A stretch of DNA of 64,000 nucleotides, taken from contig NZ_JANEWG010000020.1 in NCBI RefSeq assembly GCF_028069725.1, positions 1 through 64,000 on the forward strand, in the 5' to 3' direction. Numbering within the stretch: the first letter of the stretch is position 1; the number at the start of each line of letters is the position of its first letter. The position numbers were made by a program, and so were the translations under genes. Positions 21,910 to 32,616 of the stretch are shown here, one piece after another. A model generated the notes under the pieces. The model searched no databases, had not been told where the DNA came from, and saw only the letters and a program-made list of their open reading frames with translations. The stretch is from Citrobacter sp. Awk 4 (lineage in GTDB: Bacteria > Pseudomonadota > Gammaproteobacteria > Enterobacterales > Enterobacteriaceae).

Positions 21910-22976
21910 TGAAACGGATCCTGGTAACCGGCGGCGCCGGATTTATCGGCTCTGCTGTCGTGCGGCATATTATCAACAATACGTCTGATGCGGTGGTGGT
22001 GGTCGATAAACTCACCTACGCAGGAAACCTCATGTCGCTGGCCTCTGTGGCTCAAGATGACCGTTTTGCGTTTGAGAAAGTGGATATTTGTGATCGGACT
22101 TCGCTTGAGCAAGTCTTCCAACAGTATCAGCCGGATTACGTTATGCATCTGGCAGCCGAAAGCCACGTAGACCGCTCTATTGATGGTCCGGCGGCGTTTA
22201 TTGAAACCAACACCGTCGGGACATATACGCTATTGGAAGCGGCAAGAGCATACTGGAACACGCTGCCCGATGAGAAAAAATCGACGTTTCGCTTCCACCA
22301 TATCTCCACCGATGAAGTCTACGGCGATCTGCACTCCACGGATGATTTCTTCACCGAAACCACCCCATATGCGCCGAGTAGCCCCTATTCCGCCTCGAAA
22401 GCCAGCAGCGACCATCTGGTTCGCGCCTGGTTGCGCACCTATGGGCTGCCAACGCTGATTACCAACTGTTCCAATAACTATGGTCCTTACCACTTCCCGG
22501 AAAAACTGATTCCACTGATGATCCTCAACGCGCTGGCGGGGAAACCGTTGCCGGTGTATGGCAATGGGCAGCAAATCCGCGACTGGCTTTTTGTGGAGGA
22601 TCATGCTCGTGCGCTTTATTGCGTGGCGACCACCGGGAAAGTGGGTGAAACCTATAATATTGGTGGTCACAACGAGCGTAAGAATCTCGAGGTGGTGGAA
22701 ACGATTTGCGCGTTGCTGGAAGAGTTGGCACCGAACAAACCGTACGGCGTGGCGCACTATCGCGACCTGATCGCGTTTGTCGCCGACCGCCCGGGGCACG
22801 ACTTGCGCTATGCCATTGATGCGTCGAAAATTGCCCGTGAACTTGGTTGGATACCGCAGGAAACGTTTGAAAGCGGGATGCGTAAAACAGTGCAATGGTA
22901 TCTGGCTAATGAAACCTGGTGGAAACAGGTGCAGGACGGCAGCTATCAGGGTGAACGTTTAGGTCTGAAGGGCTAA
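21909..22976 (+). CDS. rffG: dTDP-glucose 4,6-dehydratase (ECA copy)
   Basis: Short-chain dehydrogenase/reductase family enzyme making dTDP-4-keto-6-deoxyglucose toward dTDP-Fuc4NAc. It shows the NAD motif [22 protein letters not shown], and the catalytic tyrosine and lysine in YSASKASSD. The length is 355 residues. A paralogue, rmlB, normally lies in the O-antigen locus elsewhere; this copy belongs to ECA by position. It is also called rmlB2 or wecK-type in some annotations. Confidence 0.95.
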   Translation: MKRILVTGGAGFIGSAVVRHIINNTSDAVVVVDKLTYAGNLMSLASVAQDDRFAFEKVDICDRTSLEQVFQQYQPDYVMHLAAESHVDRSIDGPAAFIETNTVGTYTLLEAARAYWNTLPDEKKSTFRFHHISTDEVYGDLHSTDDFFTETTPYAPSSPYSASKASSDHLVRAWLRTYGLPTLITNCSNNYGPYHFPEKLIPLMILNALAGKPLPVYGNGQQIRDWLFVEDHARALYCVATTGKVGETYNIGGHNERKNLEVVETICALLEELAPNKPYGVAHYRDLIAFVADRPGHDLRYAIDASKIARELGWIPQETFESGMRKTVQWYLANETWWKQVQDGSYQGERLGLKG

Positions 22977-22994
22977 CTTGCGGCGGAGGTATAC

Positions 22995-23876
22995 ATGAAA
23001 GGTATCATTCTGGCAGGCGGTTCAGGCACCCGGTTGCACCCGATTACGCGCGGCGTGTCAAAACAGTTATTGCCGATCTACGACAAACCGATGATCTACT
23101 ATCCGCTCTCCGTGCTGATGCTGGCGGGGATCCGTGAAATTCTGATCATCACTACGCCGGAAGACAAAGGGTATTTCCAGCGCTTACTGGGCGATGGTTC
23201 AGAGTTTGGCATTGCATTGCAGTATGCCGAACAACCCAGCCCTGACGGCCTGGCGCAGGCATTTATCATCGGTGAAACCTTTCTGAACGGTGAACCTTCC
23301 TGCCTGGTTCTTGGTGATAATATCTTTTTTGGTCAGGGATTTAGTCCGAAACTACGCCACGTTGCTGCGCGCACGGAAGGGGCGACGGTATTTGGCTACC
23401 AGGTCATGGATCCTGAGCGTTTTGGTGTCGTGGAGTTTGACGACAATTTCCGCGCTGTCTCTCTGGAAGAGAAACCGAAACAGCCGAAATCCAACTGGGC
23501 AGTAACCGGGCTTTATTTCTACGACCACAAAGTGGTTGAGTATGCGAAACAAGTAAAACCGTCAGAACGCGGCGAACTGGAGATTACCTCCATCAACCAG
23601 ATGTATCTGGAGGCGGGAAATCTGACGGTAGAGCTACTGGGGCGCGGTTTTGCCTGGCTGGATACGGGAACGCATGACAGCCTGATTGAAGCGAGTACCT
23701 TTGTGCAGACGGTGGAAAAACGGCAGGGATTTAAGATAGCCTGCCTGGAAGAGATCGCCTGGCGTAACGGTTGGCTGGATGATGAAGGCGTGAAGCGTGC
23801 TGCCAGTTCGCTGGCGAAAACAGGCTATGGCCAATATTTACTGGAGTTACTCCGTGCTCGTCCGCGCCAGTATTGA
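22995..23876 (+). CDS. rffH: Glucose-1-phosphate thymidylyltransferase (ECA copy)
   Basis: Makes dTDP-glucose from glucose-1-phosphate and dTTP, the first step toward dTDP-Fuc4NAc. The nucleotidyltransferase signature [11 protein letters not shown] lies at residues 8-18 and the PDGLAQAF motif near 83-90. The start has GGAGG eight bases upstream. The length is 293 residues, as in E. coli. The 3' end overlaps wecD by 23 bases in another frame. Confidence 0.95.
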   Translation: MKGIILAGGSGTRLHPITRGVSKQLLPIYDKPMIYYPLSVLMLAGIREILIITTPEDKGYFQRLLGDGSEFGIALQYAEQPSPDGLAQAFIIGETFLNGEPSCLVLGDNIFFGQGFSPKLRHVAARTEGATVFGYQVMDPERFGVVEFDDNFRAVSLEEKPKQPKSNWAVTGLYFYDHKVVEYAKQVKPSERGELEITSINQMYLEAGNLTVELLGRGFAWLDTGTHDSLIEASTFVQTVEKRQGFKIACLEEIAWRNGWLDDEGVKRAASSLAKTGYGQYLLELLRARPRQY

Positions 23877-24531
23877 ACCGCTGAACTGGGAAAATACGTT
23901 CTTTGGCGTAAACAGCGCCATTGTGCGTATCAGTCCTGACGCACCACTGCTGACACCAGAAGTCTTACAGCCCTGGTCACGAGTGCAGGCAAAAATTTCA
24001 GCGTCGTGCACGGATGAACTGGATGCCTTACAAGAACTGGGATTTTCGCTGGTCGAAGGTGAAGTCGATTTAGCGCTGTCGGTCGCAAACGTCCGGAATG
24101 ACGGCGATGCGCAAGTGGCGCAACGGGCAGATATTCCAGTGTTACGCCAGTTGGCCAGTGAAGCATTTGCTCAAAGCCGCTTTCGCGCGCCGTGGTATGC
24201 GCCGGATGCCAGCGCCCGTTTCTACGCGCAATGGATCGAGAACGCCGTGCTGGGCACATTTGACCACCAGTGTCTGGTTCTCCGGACGACGGGGGGCGAG
24301 ATTCGCGGTTATGTTTCGCTGCGTGAACTGAATGACGCCGATGCGCGAATTGGCCTCCTGGCAGGGCGCGGAGCAGGCGCTGAATTAATGCAGGCCGCGC
24401 TCTGTTGGGCGCAATCTCGCGGAAAGACAACATTGCGGGTGGCGACCCAAATGGGCAACACCGCCGCGCTTAAACGTTACATACAGAGCGGTGCCAACAT
24501 AGAAAGCACCGCGTACTGGTTATACAGGTGA
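23854..24531 (+). CDS. wecD: dTDP-fucosamine acetyltransferase
   Basis: GNAT-family acetyltransferase that acetylates dTDP-4-amino-4,6-dideoxygalactose to dTDP-Fuc4NAc. The acetyl-CoA binding region is in the [16 protein letters not shown] segment near residues 165-180. The frame is open from 23797, but the GTG at 23854 has GGAG seven bases ahead and gives 225 residues with the VRASIEPL N terminus of the family. This start lies inside rffH and overlaps it by 23 bases. Confidence 0.93.
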   Translation: MLVRASIEPLNWENTFFGVNSAIVRISPDAPLLTPEVLQPWSRVQAKISASCTDELDALQELGFSLVEGEVDLALSVANVRNDGDAQVAQRADIPVLRQLASEAFAQSRFRAPWYAPDASARFYAQWIENAVLGTFDHQCLVLRTTGGEIRGYVSLRELNDADARIGLLAGRGAGAELMQAALCWAQSRGKTTLRVATQMGNTAALKRYIQSGANIESTAYWLYR

Positions 24532-24535
24532 CAAA

Positions 24536-25666
24536 ATGATTCCATTTAACGCGCCGCCGGTGGTGGGAACCGAACTCGAATACATGCAATCAGCCATGGG
24601 CAGCGGCAAACTGTGTGGCGACGGTGGCTTTACACGCCGCTGCCAGCAGTGGCTGGAGCAACGCTTCGGCAGTGCAAAAGTGCTACTGACACCGTCCTGT
24701 ACCGCCTCGCTTGAGATGGCGGCACTGCTGCTGGACATTCAGCCTGGCGATGAAGTCATCATGCCGAGCTACACCTTTGTTTCGACAGCGAATGCTTTCG
24801 TATTGCGCGGGGCAAAAATCGTCTTTGTCGATATCCGCCCGGATACCATGAACATTGATGAGACGCTCATTGAAGCCGCTATTTCTGAGAAGACGCGAGC
24901 CATTGTTCCGGTCCATTACGCCGGTGTTGCCTGTGAGATGGACACCATCATGGCGTTGGCGGCAAAGTACAACCTGTTTGTGGTCGAAGATGCCGCTCAG
25001 GGCGTCATGTCCACTTATAAAGGTCGCGCGTTAGGCACGATTGGACATATTGGCTGCTTTAGTTTCCATGAAACTAAAAACTACACTGCAGGTGGTGAAG
25101 GCGGTGCGACGTTGATTAATGACCGATCGTTAATCGAACGTGCGGAAATTATCCGTGAAAAAGGCACTAACCGTAGCCAGTTCTTCCGTGGTCAGGTAGA
25201 CAAATACACCTGGCGGGATATTGGTTCCAGCTATCTGATGTCCGATCTTCAGGCAGCGTACCTGTGGGCGCAACTGGAGGCGGCAGACCGCATCAATCAA
25301 CAGCGTCTGACGCTGTGGCAGACATATTATGACGCCCTGGCTCCACTGGCGCGCGCTGGACGCATTACCTTACCTTCAATCCCTGATGATTGTGGGCAAA
25401 ACGCCCATATGTTCTACATCAAATTGCGGGATATTGATGATCGTAGCGCATTGATTAACTTTATGAAAGAAGCCGAAATTATGGCAGTCTTCCATTATAT
25501 TCCGTTGCATGATTGCCCTGCGGGCGACAAATTTGGTGAGTTTATTGGCGAAGATCGCTATACCACCAAAGAGAGCGAGCGTTTACTGCGCCTGCCTCTG
25601 TTTTACAATCTGTCACCCGCCAATCAGCGTACGGTGATCACGACTTTACTCAACTACTTCTCCTGA
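24536..25666 (+). CDS. wecE: dTDP-4-amino-4,6-dideoxygalactose transaminase
   Basis: PLP-dependent DegT/DnrJ/EryC1 (fold-type I) sugar aminotransferase converting dTDP-4-keto-6-deoxyglucose to dTDP-4-amino-4,6-dideoxygalactose. The PLP lysine is in the HETKNYTAGGEGG motif, and EDAAQG precedes it. The 376 residues match E. coli. The gap to wecD is four bases and to wzxE one base, consistent with one transcript. Confidence 0.96.
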   Translation: MIPFNAPPVVGTELEYMQSAMGSGKLCGDGGFTRRCQQWLEQRFGSAKVLLTPSCTASLEMAALLLDIQPGDEVIMPSYTFVSTANAFVLRGAKIVFVDIRPDTMNIDETLIEAAISEKTRAIVPVHYAGVACEMDTIMALAAKYNLFVVEDAAQGVMSTYKGRALGTIGHIGCFSFHETKNYTAGGEGGATLINDRSLIERAEIIREKGTNRSQFFRGQVDKYTWRDIGSSYLMSDLQAAYLWAQLEAADRINQQRLTLWQTYYDALAPLARAGRITLPSIPDDCGQNAHMFYIKLRDIDDRSALINFMKEAEIMAVFHYIPLHDCPAGDKFGEFIGEDRYTTKESERLLRLPLFYNLSPANQRTVITTLLNYFS

Positions 25667-25667
25667 A

Positions 25668-26918
25668 ATGTCGCTCGCAAAAGCGTCCCTGTGGACGGCG
25701 GCCAGCACGCTGGTAAAAATTGGCGCGGGGCTACTGGTGGTGAAACTGCTGGCCGTGGCGTTTGGCCCCGCAGGCGTCGGCCAGGCGGGTAACTTTCGCC
25801 AGATGGTGACTGTGTTGGGCGTTTTGGCTGGCGCTGGCATCTTTAACGGCGTCACCAAATACGTTGCCCAGAATCACGACAATCCGGCGCAATTGCGCAA
25901 TGTGGTCGGCACCTCCTCGGCGATGGTTCTGGGATTTTCGACCCTGCTGGCGCTGATATTTTTGCTGGCGGCGGTCCCTATCAGTCAGGGACTGTTTGGA
26001 CATACTCACTATCAGGGGTTGGTGCGTCTGGTTGCGCTGGTGCAAATGGGGATTGCCTGGGCGAATCTGCTGTTGGCGCTGATGAAAGGGTTTCGTGACG
26101 CGGCGGGTAATGCACTGTCGCTGATCGTGGGTAGCGTGTTGGGCGTGGTGGCCTGGTATGTCTGCTACCGCATCGGTGACTACGAAGGCGCATTACTGGG
26201 GATGGCGTTGGTTCCCGCGCTGGTCGTTGTGCCAGCTGCGGTGCTGTTGCTTAAGCGTGGAACACTCCCTCTGCGCTATCTTAAACCTTCCTGGAATGGT
26301 GTCCTTGCCAGGCAACTGTGTAAATTTACGTTGATGGCGCTGATCACCTCCATCACGATACCGGTAGCGTACGTGATGATGCGAAACCTGCTGGCGGCGC
26401 ACTACAGCTGGGATGAGGTTGGGATCTGGCAAGGTGTCAGCAGTATCTCGGACGCGTATCTGCAATTTATTACCGCCTCGTTTAGCGTCTATCTCCTGCC
26501 GACATTGTCGCGTCTGACAGAAAAGCGCGATATTACGCGGGAACTCGTCAAATCGCTCACGTTTGTTTTACCGGCGGTCGCGGTCGCGAGCTTTACCGTC
26601 TGGTTGCTGCGCGATTTTGCCATCTGGCTGCTGTTTTCCGCCAAATTCACGGCGATGCGCGATTTATTCGCCTGGCAGCTTGTCGGCGATGTATTGAAAG
26701 TGGGTGCCTATGTTTTTGGCTATCTGGTGATCGCCAAAGCATCGCTGCGGTTTTATATTCTGGCTGAAATCAGCCAGTTCATTTTGTTGACGGTATTTGC
26801 CCACTGGCTGATCCCCGCGCATGGTGCGCTGGGTGCTGCGCAGGCGTATATGGCAACGTATATCGTCTATTTTTCTCTTTGTTGTGGCGTATTTTTACTC
26901 TGGCGTAGGCGGGCATGA
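25668..26918 (+). CDS. wzxE: ECA lipid III flippase
   Basis: Inner-membrane MATE/MOP superfamily flippase that moves the undecaprenyl-PP-linked ECA trisaccharide to the periplasmic face. The 416 residues are mostly hydrophobic with about 12 predicted membrane helices. It overlaps wecF by four bases (ATGA). The neighbours wecE and wecF confirm the ECA role. Confidence 0.95.
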   Translation: MSLAKASLWTAASTLVKIGAGLLVVKLLAVAFGPAGVGQAGNFRQMVTVLGVLAGAGIFNGVTKYVAQNHDNPAQLRNVVGTSSAMVLGFSTLLALIFLLAAVPISQGLFGHTHYQGLVRLVALVQMGIAWANLLLALMKGFRDAAGNALSLIVGSVLGVVAWYVCYRIGDYEGALLGMALVPALVVVPAAVLLLKRGTLPLRYLKPSWNGVLARQLCKFTLMALITSITIPVAYVMMRNLLAAHYSWDEVGIWQGVSSISDAYLQFITASFSVYLLPTLSRLTEKRDITRELVKSLTFVLPAVAVASFTVWLLRDFAIWLLFSAKFTAMRDLFAWQLVGDVLKVGAYVFGYLVIAKASLRFYILAEISQFILLTVFAHWLIPAHGALGAAQAYMATYIVYFSLCCGVFLLWRRRA

Positions 26919-27994
26919 CTGTACTGATTCACGTACTGGGATCGGATATCCCTCACCATAATCAAACCGTGTTGCGGTTTTTCAATGACGCGTTGGCCGC
27001 CACGAGCGAACATGCGCGCGTCTTTATGGTTGCTGGCCAGGATGCGGGATACAGTGAAAGCTGCCCGGCGCTCTCATTGAGCTTCTATAGCGGTAAAAAA
27101 ACACTGGCAGATGCGGTGATTGCCCTTGCGAAAGCCAATCGCCAACAGCGCTTCTTCTTCCACGGCCAGTTCAATACCAGCCTGTGGCTGGCGCTGTTGA
27201 GTGGTGGAATTAAGCCGGAACAGTTTTACTGGCATATTTGGGGAGCGGATCTGTATGAAGTTTCCAGTGGGCTGAAATTCAAACTGTTTTATCCGATTCG
27301 CCGTATGGCGCAGGGTCGTGTCGGCTGTGTGTTTGCGACTCGCGGCGACCTCAGCTATTTCGCCCTGCGGCACCCTCGTGTACGTGGAGAATTACTCTAT
27401 TTCCCGACGCGAATGGATCCTTCGCTGAATAACATGGCAAGCGAGCGCCAGCGTAAAGGGAAAATGACGATTCTGGTGGGAAATTCCGGCGATCGCAGCA
27501 ACGAGCATATTGCGGCGTTACGCGCGGTACACCAGCAGTTCGGCGATACGGTAAATGTGATCGTCCCGATGGGATATCCGGCGAATAACGAGATCTATAT
27601 CGAAGAGGTTCGTCAGGCGGGACTGGCGCTGTTCAGCGCTGAAAATTTACAGATCCTCAGCGAAAAGCTGGCGTTTGATGCCTATCTTACGCTGCTTCGT
27701 CAGTGTGATTTAGGGTATTTTATTTTTGCGCGCCAGCAGGGAATAGGGACGTTGTGCCTTCTGATTCAGGCTGGGATTCCGTGCGTCCTTAACCGAGAGA
27801 ATCCGTTCTGGCAGGATATGGCGGAGCAGCATCTCCCGGTGCTGTTCACGACCGATCTTCTCAATGAATCCGTCGTTCGTGAAGCGCAGCGCCAGCTGGC
27901 GTCCGTCGATAAGAACGGCATTACCTTCTTTAGCCCGAACTATCTGCAGCCGTGGCATAACGCGTTACAGATTGCCGCAGGAGACATCGTATGA
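26915..27994 (+). CDS. wecF: TDP-Fuc4NAc:lipid II Fuc4NAc transferase
   Basis: Glycosyltransferase (GT56 family) adding Fuc4NAc to lipid II to complete the ECA trisaccharide carrier, lipid III. It is a soluble or peripheral protein of 359 residues without clear membrane spans and with motif stretches such as [11 protein letters not shown]. It overlaps both neighbours (wzxE and wzyE) by four bases. The assignment rests on full-length family similarity and on position. Confidence 0.95.
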   Translation: MTVLIHVLGSDIPHHNQTVLRFFNDALAATSEHARVFMVAGQDAGYSESCPALSLSFYSGKKTLADAVIALAKANRQQRFFFHGQFNTSLWLALLSGGIKPEQFYWHIWGADLYEVSSGLKFKLFYPIRRMAQGRVGCVFATRGDLSYFALRHPRVRGELLYFPTRMDPSLNNMASERQRKGKMTILVGNSGDRSNEHIAALRAVHQQFGDTVNVIVPMGYPANNEIYIEEVRQAGLALFSAENLQILSEKLAFDAYLTLLRQCDLGYFIFARQQGIGTLCLLIQAGIPCVLNRENPFWQDMAEQHLPVLFTTDLLNESVVREAQRQLASVDKNGITFFSPNYLQPWHNALQIAAGDIV

Positions 27995-29343
27995 GCTTGA
28001 TGCAATTCAGCGGTCTGCTGGTGGTCTGGCTGCTCTCCACCCTGTTTATCGGCACGCTGACCTGGTTTGAGTTTCGCCGCGTTCGCTTTAACTTCAATGT
28101 GTTTTTCTCCTTGTTGTTTCTGCTGACGTTCTTTTTTGGATTCCCACTGACCAGTGTTCTGGTCTTTCGTTTTGACGTGGGTGTGGCGCCGCCAGACATT
28201 CTGTTGCAGGCGCTGTTGTCTGCGGCCTGCTTCTATGCGGTTTACTACGTCACATATAAAACGCGTTTGCGTAAGCGGGTTTCAACGACACCGCGGAAAC
28301 CGCTGTTTACGATGAACCGGGTTGAGACACATCTTACCTGGGTATTGTTGATGGGGATTGCGTTGGTGAGCGTGGGGATCTTCTTCATGCACAACGGATT
28401 TCTGCTGTTCAAGCTTAATTCCTACAGTCAGATCTTCTCCAGTGAAGTCTCCGGCGTGGCATTGAAACGCTTCTTCTACTTCTTTATACCGGCGATGCTG
28501 GTTATTTATTTTTTACGCCAGGACAGCAAAGCGTGGCTGTTCTTTTTGGTCAGCACTGTCGCGTTTGGTTTGCTTACCTACCTGATCGTCGGCGGCACAC
28601 GTGCCAATATCATCATCGCGTTTGCCATCTTCCTGTTCATTGGCATTATTCGTGGCTGGATTTCACTCTGGATGCTGGTGGCGGCGGGGGTACTGGGTAT
28701 CGTCGGTATGTTCTGGCTGGCGCTAAAGCGCTACGGGATGAACGTCAGTGGCGATGAAGCGTTCTACACCTTCTTATATCTGACCCGTGACACCTTCTCT
28801 CCGTGGGAGAACCTGGCGCTGCTATTGCAGAATTATAACAATATCGATTTTCAGGGGCTGGCACCGATCGTCCGTGATTTTTACGTCTTTATTCCTTCCT
28901 GGCTCTGGCCTGGACGGCCCGGCATTGTGCTCAACTCCGCGAATTATTTTACCTGGGAAGTTCTTAACAACCATTCAGGCCTTGCCATTTCACCGACCCT
29001 TATCGGTTCGCTGGTGGTGATGGGAGGGGCGTTGTTTATTCCGCTTGGGGCTATTGTGGTTGGTTTGATTATCAAGTGGTTCGACTGGTTGTATGAGCTG
29101 GGTAATCGGGAAACCAATCGTTATAAGACGGCGATTCTGCACAGTTTTTGCTTTGGTGCCATCTTCAATATGATTGTCCTGGCACGAGAAGGTCTGGATT
29201 CGTTTGTCTCACGGGTAGTGTTTTTCCTCGTGATTTTTGGTGTTTGTCTGTTGGTGGCGAAACTGTTGTTCTGGCTTTTTGACTATGCCGGACTCATTCA
29301 AAAACGAAAACCCTCGCTGCCGCAGACACAGGTTGAAGGGTAA
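27991..29343 (+). CDS. wzyE: ECA polysaccharide polymerase
   Basis: Polytopic inner-membrane Wzy-type polymerase that links trisaccharide units into the ECA chain at the periplasmic face. It has about 11 hydrophobic segments across 450 residues and the conserved [10 protein letters not shown] region near 200. It works with WzxE and WzzE, both encoded upstream. The start overlaps wecF and the stop is two bases before wecG. Confidence 0.95.
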   Translation: MSLMQFSGLLVVWLLSTLFIGTLTWFEFRRVRFNFNVFFSLLFLLTFFFGFPLTSVLVFRFDVGVAPPDILLQALLSAACFYAVYYVTYKTRLRKRVSTTPRKPLFTMNRVETHLTWVLLMGIALVSVGIFFMHNGFLLFKLNSYSQIFSSEVSGVALKRFFYFFIPAMLVIYFLRQDSKAWLFFLVSTVAFGLLTYLIVGGTRANIIIAFAIFLFIGIIRGWISLWMLVAAGVLGIVGMFWLALKRYGMNVSGDEAFYTFLYLTRDTFSPWENLALLLQNYNNIDFQGLAPIVRDFYVFIPSWLWPGRPGIVLNSANYFTWEVLNNHSGLAISPTLIGSLVVMGGALFIPLGAIVVGLIIKWFDWLYELGNRETNRYKTAILHSFCFGAIFNMIVLAREGLDSFVSRVVFFLVIFGVCLLVAKLLFWLFDYAGLIQKRKPSLPQTQVEG

Positions 29344-29345
29344 AG

Positions 29346-30086
29346 ATGACAGATAACACAACTGCACCCGTCTACGCGCTGCGTGGATTACAGCTGATTG
29401 GATGGCGCGATATGCAGCATGCGCTCAATTACCTGTTTGCAGAAGGCCAGATCAGGCAGGGAACGCTGGTAGCGATCAACGCCGAGAAGATGCTGACGGC
29501 GGAAGATAACCCCGAAGTCAGGGAGTTGATTAACGCCGCCGAGTTTAAATACGCGGACGGTATTAGTGTTGTGCGCTCGGTGCGCAAAAAATTTCCTCAG
29601 GCTCGCATCTCGCGTGTTGCCGGTGCCGATCTCTGGGAAGCGTTGATGGCGCGGGCAGGAATGGAAGGCACCCCCGTCTTTCTGGTAGGTGGCAAGCCGG
29701 AGGTGCTGGCGCAAACACAAGCCAAATTACGCGCGCAATGGAATGTGAATATCGTCGGCAGCCAGGACGGATATTTTAAGCCTGAAGAGCGTCAGGCGCT
29801 GTTTGAGCGTATTCACGCCAGCGGCGCGAAGATTGTGACGGTCGCGATGGGGTCGCCAAAACAGGAAATCCTGATGCGTGATTGTCGTCTTATTCATCCA
29901 CATGCCTTATACATGGGCGTGGGTGGTACGTATGACGTTTTTACCGGACACGTTAAGCGCGCGCCAAAAGTATGGCAAAAACTGGGGCTGGAATGGTTGT
30001 ACCGCTTATTATCACAGCCGAGCCGTATTACCCGACAGTTACGTTTACTGCGTTACCTCCGCTGGCACTATACCGGCGACCTCTGA
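29346..30086 (+). CDS. wecG: UDP-ManNAcA transferase of ECA
   Basis: Transfers ManNAcA from UDP-ManNAcA to lipid I to give ECA lipid II. It belongs to the WecG/TagA/CpsF (GT26) family. Family motifs are NAEKMLTAE near residue 40, KYADGISVV near 65, and [10 protein letters not shown] near 168. The length is 246 residues. It is the last gene of the ECA cluster, followed by a hairpin-rich gap before yifK. Confidence 0.95.
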   Translation: MTDNTTAPVYALRGLQLIGWRDMQHALNYLFAEGQIRQGTLVAINAEKMLTAEDNPEVRELINAAEFKYADGISVVRSVRKKFPQARISRVAGADLWEALMARAGMEGTPVFLVGGKPEVLAQTQAKLRAQWNVNIVGSQDGYFKPEERQALFERIHASGAKIVTVAMGSPKQEILMRDCRLIHPHALYMGVGGTYDVFTGHVKRAPKVWQKLGLEWLYRLLSQPSRITRQLRLLRYLRWHYTGDL

Positions 30087-30104
30087 ATTTCCCTCTGATC
30101 CCTC

Positions 30105-30134
30105 GGGTAGTGCACTCTGCGTAATGCACTACCC
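30105..30134 (+). repeat. Perfect 10-bp inverted repeat after wecG
   Basis: GGGTAGTGCA (30105-30114) and TGCACTACCC (30125-30134) pair perfectly around a 10-base loop. There is no T run, so it is not a standard intrinsic terminator. It probably protects the 3' end of the ECA transcript or acts with Rho. Confidence 0.7.
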
Positions 30135-30163
30135 CGTCGCACAATGATTGCTGCTTTATTGCT

Positions 30164-30190
30164 CAAAGCATTTATTTTTTTAATGCTTTG
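30164..30190 (+). terminator. Candidate weak terminator or leader hairpin before yifK
   Basis: CAAAGCATT (30164-30172) and AATGCTTTG (30182-30190) form a perfect 9-bp stem with a T-rich loop, followed by TTTGCCATTTT, a weak U tract. It could end the ECA transcript or lie in the yifK leader. The remaining 170 bases to yifK show nothing else I can name. Confidence 0.45.
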
Positions 30191-30361
30191 TTTGCCATTT
30201 TGGAAAATTTAAGAAACCATTCGCCCCCATCATTGCAGTGCTGCGGTCATTTTTACGTCAACCGTAAACCGCCCGGCACCGCATGGTCAGTTATGGCAAA
30301 AGAAGTACTCATAACAATAACCGGTCATACCGGGAAAAAGGCAAACACGACAAGAGGAACT

Positions 30362-31747
30362 ATGGCAGAGAAGAAACCGGAGCTACAGCGTGGGCTGGAA
30401 GCTCGTCATATCGAATTGATTGCTCTCGGGGGCACTATTGGCGTCGGCTTGTTTATGGGCGCAGCCAGTACGCTGAAATGGGCCGGACCGTCAGTCCTGC
30501 TGGCGTATATCGTTGCCGGGCTTTTTGTTTTTTTCATCATGCGTTCAATGGGCGAAATGTTGTTCCTTGAACCGGTTGCCGGTTCATTTGCCGTCTACGC
30601 TCACCGCTACATGAGCCCTTTCTTCGGGTATCTCACGGCATGGTCTTACTGGTTTATGTGGATGGCGGTGGGGATCTCGGAGATAACCGCCATTGGGGTC
30701 TATGTGCAATTTTGGTTTCCAGAAATGGCGCAATGGATACCCGCATTGATCGCCGTAGGGCTGGTCGCGCTCGCGAATCTCGCCGCTGTTCGCCTGTATG
30801 GCGAAATCGAGTTCTGGTTTGCAATGATCAAAGTCACCACCATTATTGTGATGATCGTGGTTGGTCTGGGGGTGATTTTCTTTGGTTTTGGTAACGGCGG
30901 TCAGGCCATTGGTTTTGGCAACCTGACAGAGCACGGCGGTTTCTTTGCCGGTGGCTGGAAAGGATTTCTCACAGCATTGTGCATTGTGGTGGCGTCCTAC
31001 CAGGGTGTTGAGCTGATCGGCATTACCGCCGGTGAAGCGAAAAACCCGCAGGTTACGCTGCGTAGCGCGGTGGGCAAAGTGTTGTGGCGTATCCTGATTT
31101 TCTACGTGGGTGCGATTTTCGTTATTGTGACCATCTTTCCGTGGAACGAAATTGGCAGCAGCGGTAGTCCATTTGTTCTGACCTTTGCCAAAATCGGGAT
31201 TACCGCAGCGGCCGGGATTATTAACTTTGTGGTGCTGACGGCGGCGCTTTCCGGTTGTAACAGTGGAATGTATAGCTGCGGGCGTATGCTGTATGCGCTG
31301 GCGAAGAACCGCCAGCTTCCGGCTGCGATGGCCAGGGTGTCTCGCCACGGCGTACCGGTTGCTGGTGTGGCGCTCTCTATCTTGATTTTGCTGATTGGCT
31401 CATGCCTTAACTACATTATCCCAAATCCTCAGCGTGTCTTTGTCTATGTCTACAGTGCGAGCGTATTACCAGGCATGGTGCCGTGGTTTGTGATCCTGAT
31501 TAGTCAGTTGCGCTTCCGTCAGGCGCATAAAGAGGCGATCGCCAGTCATCCTTTCCGCTCGATTATGTTCCCCTGGGCGAATTATTTGACGATGGCGTTC
31601 CTGATTTGCGTTTTAATTGGCATGTACTTTAATGAAGAGACTCGTATGTCGCTGTTTGTCGGTATCCTCTTTCTGCTTGTCGTTACCCTCGCTTATAAGG
31701 TTTTCGGCCTGAATCGGGGTGTTGATATTCAGAAAGTGGAGAAATAA
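30362..31747 (+). CDS. yifK: Amino acid permease YifK (ThrP), threonine/serine transporter
   Basis: Member of the amino acid-polyamine-organocation family with about 12 membrane helices. The family signature [20 protein letters not shown] lies near the N terminus. E. coli YifK has been reported to transport threonine and serine. The frame is open back to 30188, but the ATG at 30362 has AGAGGA upstream and gives the 461-residue protein. In enterics the gene is reported to be under GcvB sRNA and Lrp control; I could not map those sites here. It lies 103 bases before the tRNA operon. Confidence 0.93.
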   Translation: MAEKKPELQRGLEARHIELIALGGTIGVGLFMGAASTLKWAGPSVLLAYIVAGLFVFFIMRSMGEMLFLEPVAGSFAVYAHRYMSPFFGYLTAWSYWFMWMAVGISEITAIGVYVQFWFPEMAQWIPALIAVGLVALANLAAVRLYGEIEFWFAMIKVTTIIVMIVVGLGVIFFGFGNGGQAIGFGNLTEHGGFFAGGWKGFLTALCIVVASYQGVELIGITAGEAKNPQVTLRSAVGKVLWRILIFYVGAIFVIVTIFPWNEIGSSGSPFVLTFAKIGITAAAGIINFVVLTAALSGCNSGMYSCGRMLYALAKNRQLPAAMARVSRHGVPVAGVALSILILLIGSCLNYIIPNPQRVFVYVYSASVLPGMVPWFVILISQLRFRQAHKEAIASHPFRSIMFPWANYLTMAFLICVLIGMYFNEETRMSLFVGILFLLVVTLAYKVFGLNRGVDIQKVEK

Positions 31748-31799
31748 GCGACAAAACGCACAAACCCTGAGCAAACGAACATTTTCTTTTAAAAGGCAC

Positions 31800-31828
31800 T
31801 AGACAGCGGGGTGGGAAGTCCGTATTAT
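31800..31828 (+). promoter_or_regulatory. tRNA operon promoter (candidate)
   Basis: TAGACA (31800-31805), 17 bases and TATTAT (31823-31828) are followed by a GC-rich discriminator (CCGACCCCGC), the kind linked to stringent control of stable RNA. An AT-rich stretch lies upstream. The promoter precedes argX by about 20 bases. Confidence 0.75.
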
Positions 31829-31849
31829 CCGACCCCGCAACGGCGCTAA

Positions 31850-31926
<77 letters not shown>

Positions 31927-31982
31927 TTTACCCGGTGCTGGAGCTGCGGTGGTTTTAAAGACCGCGTAAAAAGATTTGTAGT

Positions 31983-32059
31983 GGTGGCTATAGCTCAGTT
32001 GGTAGAGCCCTGGATTGTGATTCCAGTTGTCGTGGGTTCGAATCCCATTAGCCACCCCA
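31983..32059 (+). tRNA. hisR: tRNA-His (GTG)
   Basis: A 77-base tRNA counting the extra G-1 at 31983 that is characteristic of tRNA-His and pairs with C73. The anticodon is GTG and CCA is encoded. Confidence 0.98.
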
Positions 32060-32081
32060 TTATTTGATAAGTTGTGACAAT

Positions 32082-32168
32082 GCGAAGGTGGCGGAATTGG
32101 TAGACGCGCTAGCTTCAGGTGTTAGTGTTCTTACGGACGTGGGGGTTCAAGTCCCCCCCCTCGCACCA
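32082..32168 (+). tRNA. leuT: tRNA-Leu (CAG)
   Basis: An 87-base class II tRNA with a long variable arm, anticodon CAG and encoded CCA. The T arm contains a run of eight C residues that is also found in E. coli leuT. Confidence 0.98.
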
Positions 32169-32209
32169 CGACTTAAAGAATTGAACTAAAAATTCAAAAA
32201 GCAGTACAT

Positions 32210-32286
32210 CGGCGAGTAGCGCAGCTTGGTAGCGCAACTGGTTTGGGACCAGTGGGTCGGAGGTTCGAATCCTCTCTCGCCGACCA
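32210..32286 (+). tRNA. proM: tRNA-Pro (TGG)
   Basis: A 77-base tRNA with anticodon TGG and encoded CCA. The acceptor begins CGGCGAG and pairs with CTCGCCG. It is the last gene of the cluster and is followed within seven bases by an intrinsic terminator. Confidence 0.98.
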
Positions 32287-32292
32287 ATTTTG

Positions 32293-32319
32293 AACCCCGC
32301 TTCGGCGGGGTTTTTTGTT
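32293..32319 (+). terminator. tRNA operon terminator
   Basis: AACCCCGC, TTCG tetraloop, GCGGGGTT, then TTTTGTTT: a strong intrinsic terminator with a stable UUCG loop right after proM. Confidence 0.95.
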
Positions 32320-32403
32320 TTCTGATATTCCTCTCTTGTGCTTTATCCCCCGAATACATCCACAAACACTATGTCACTATCTGACGATGCCATTGCGTAA
32401 GGT

Positions 32404-32533
32404 TGTCGCTGTCGGGCGACAATTAACTTTATGTTTTTACACTATTTCTTCATATTCGCGGATATTTGTCTCTATACAGAGACAAACAGCGTCCCGTGGT
32501 GGAGAGGGATGTAGATGTCAGGCGTCGCTGACC
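32404..32533 (+). promoter_or_regulatory. Three GlrR-type binding sites upstream of glmZ
   Basis: The published GlrR recognition pattern is TGTC-N10-GACA. Exact copies occur at 32404-32421 and 32467-32484, and a near copy (TGTC-N10-GACC) at 32516-32533. They lie about 215, 150 and 100 bases ahead of the glmZ start, suitable for an enhancer-binding activator of sigma-54. AT-rich DNA between the sites could allow IHF bending. The rest of the 330-base gap between proM and glmZ contains no convincing gene. Confidence 0.75.
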
Positions 32534-32589
32534 CGCTCAGGGCGCGGTTCCCCGAATAGTCTGAATCCCTGCTTTTTGCAGTTCAATCA

Positions 32590-32605
32590 TGGCACACATT
32601 GTGCA
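32590..32605 (+). promoter_or_regulatory. glmZ sigma-54 promoter with overlapping sigma-70 -10
   Basis: TGGCACACATTGTGCA matches the sigma-54 pattern TGGCACG-N4-TTGCW with correct GG to GC spacing, at about -26 and -13 relative to the glmZ start. A sigma-70 -10-like TAATAT (32607-32612) overlaps the downstream side. Overlapping sigma-54 and sigma-70 promoters are known for the glmY/glmZ genes of some enterics. Confidence 0.75.
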
Positions 32606-32616
32606 ATAATATACGG

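Noticed and set aside
17302-30086. Horizontally acquired surface polysaccharide island
   Set aside because: The genes are the conserved ECA set in the standard order and base composition matches the flanks; no mobility genes are present.
30188-30361. 58-codon N-terminal extension of yifK
   Set aside because: It has no hydrophobic or family-like sequence, and the ATG at 30362 has a good ribosome site and gives the known length.
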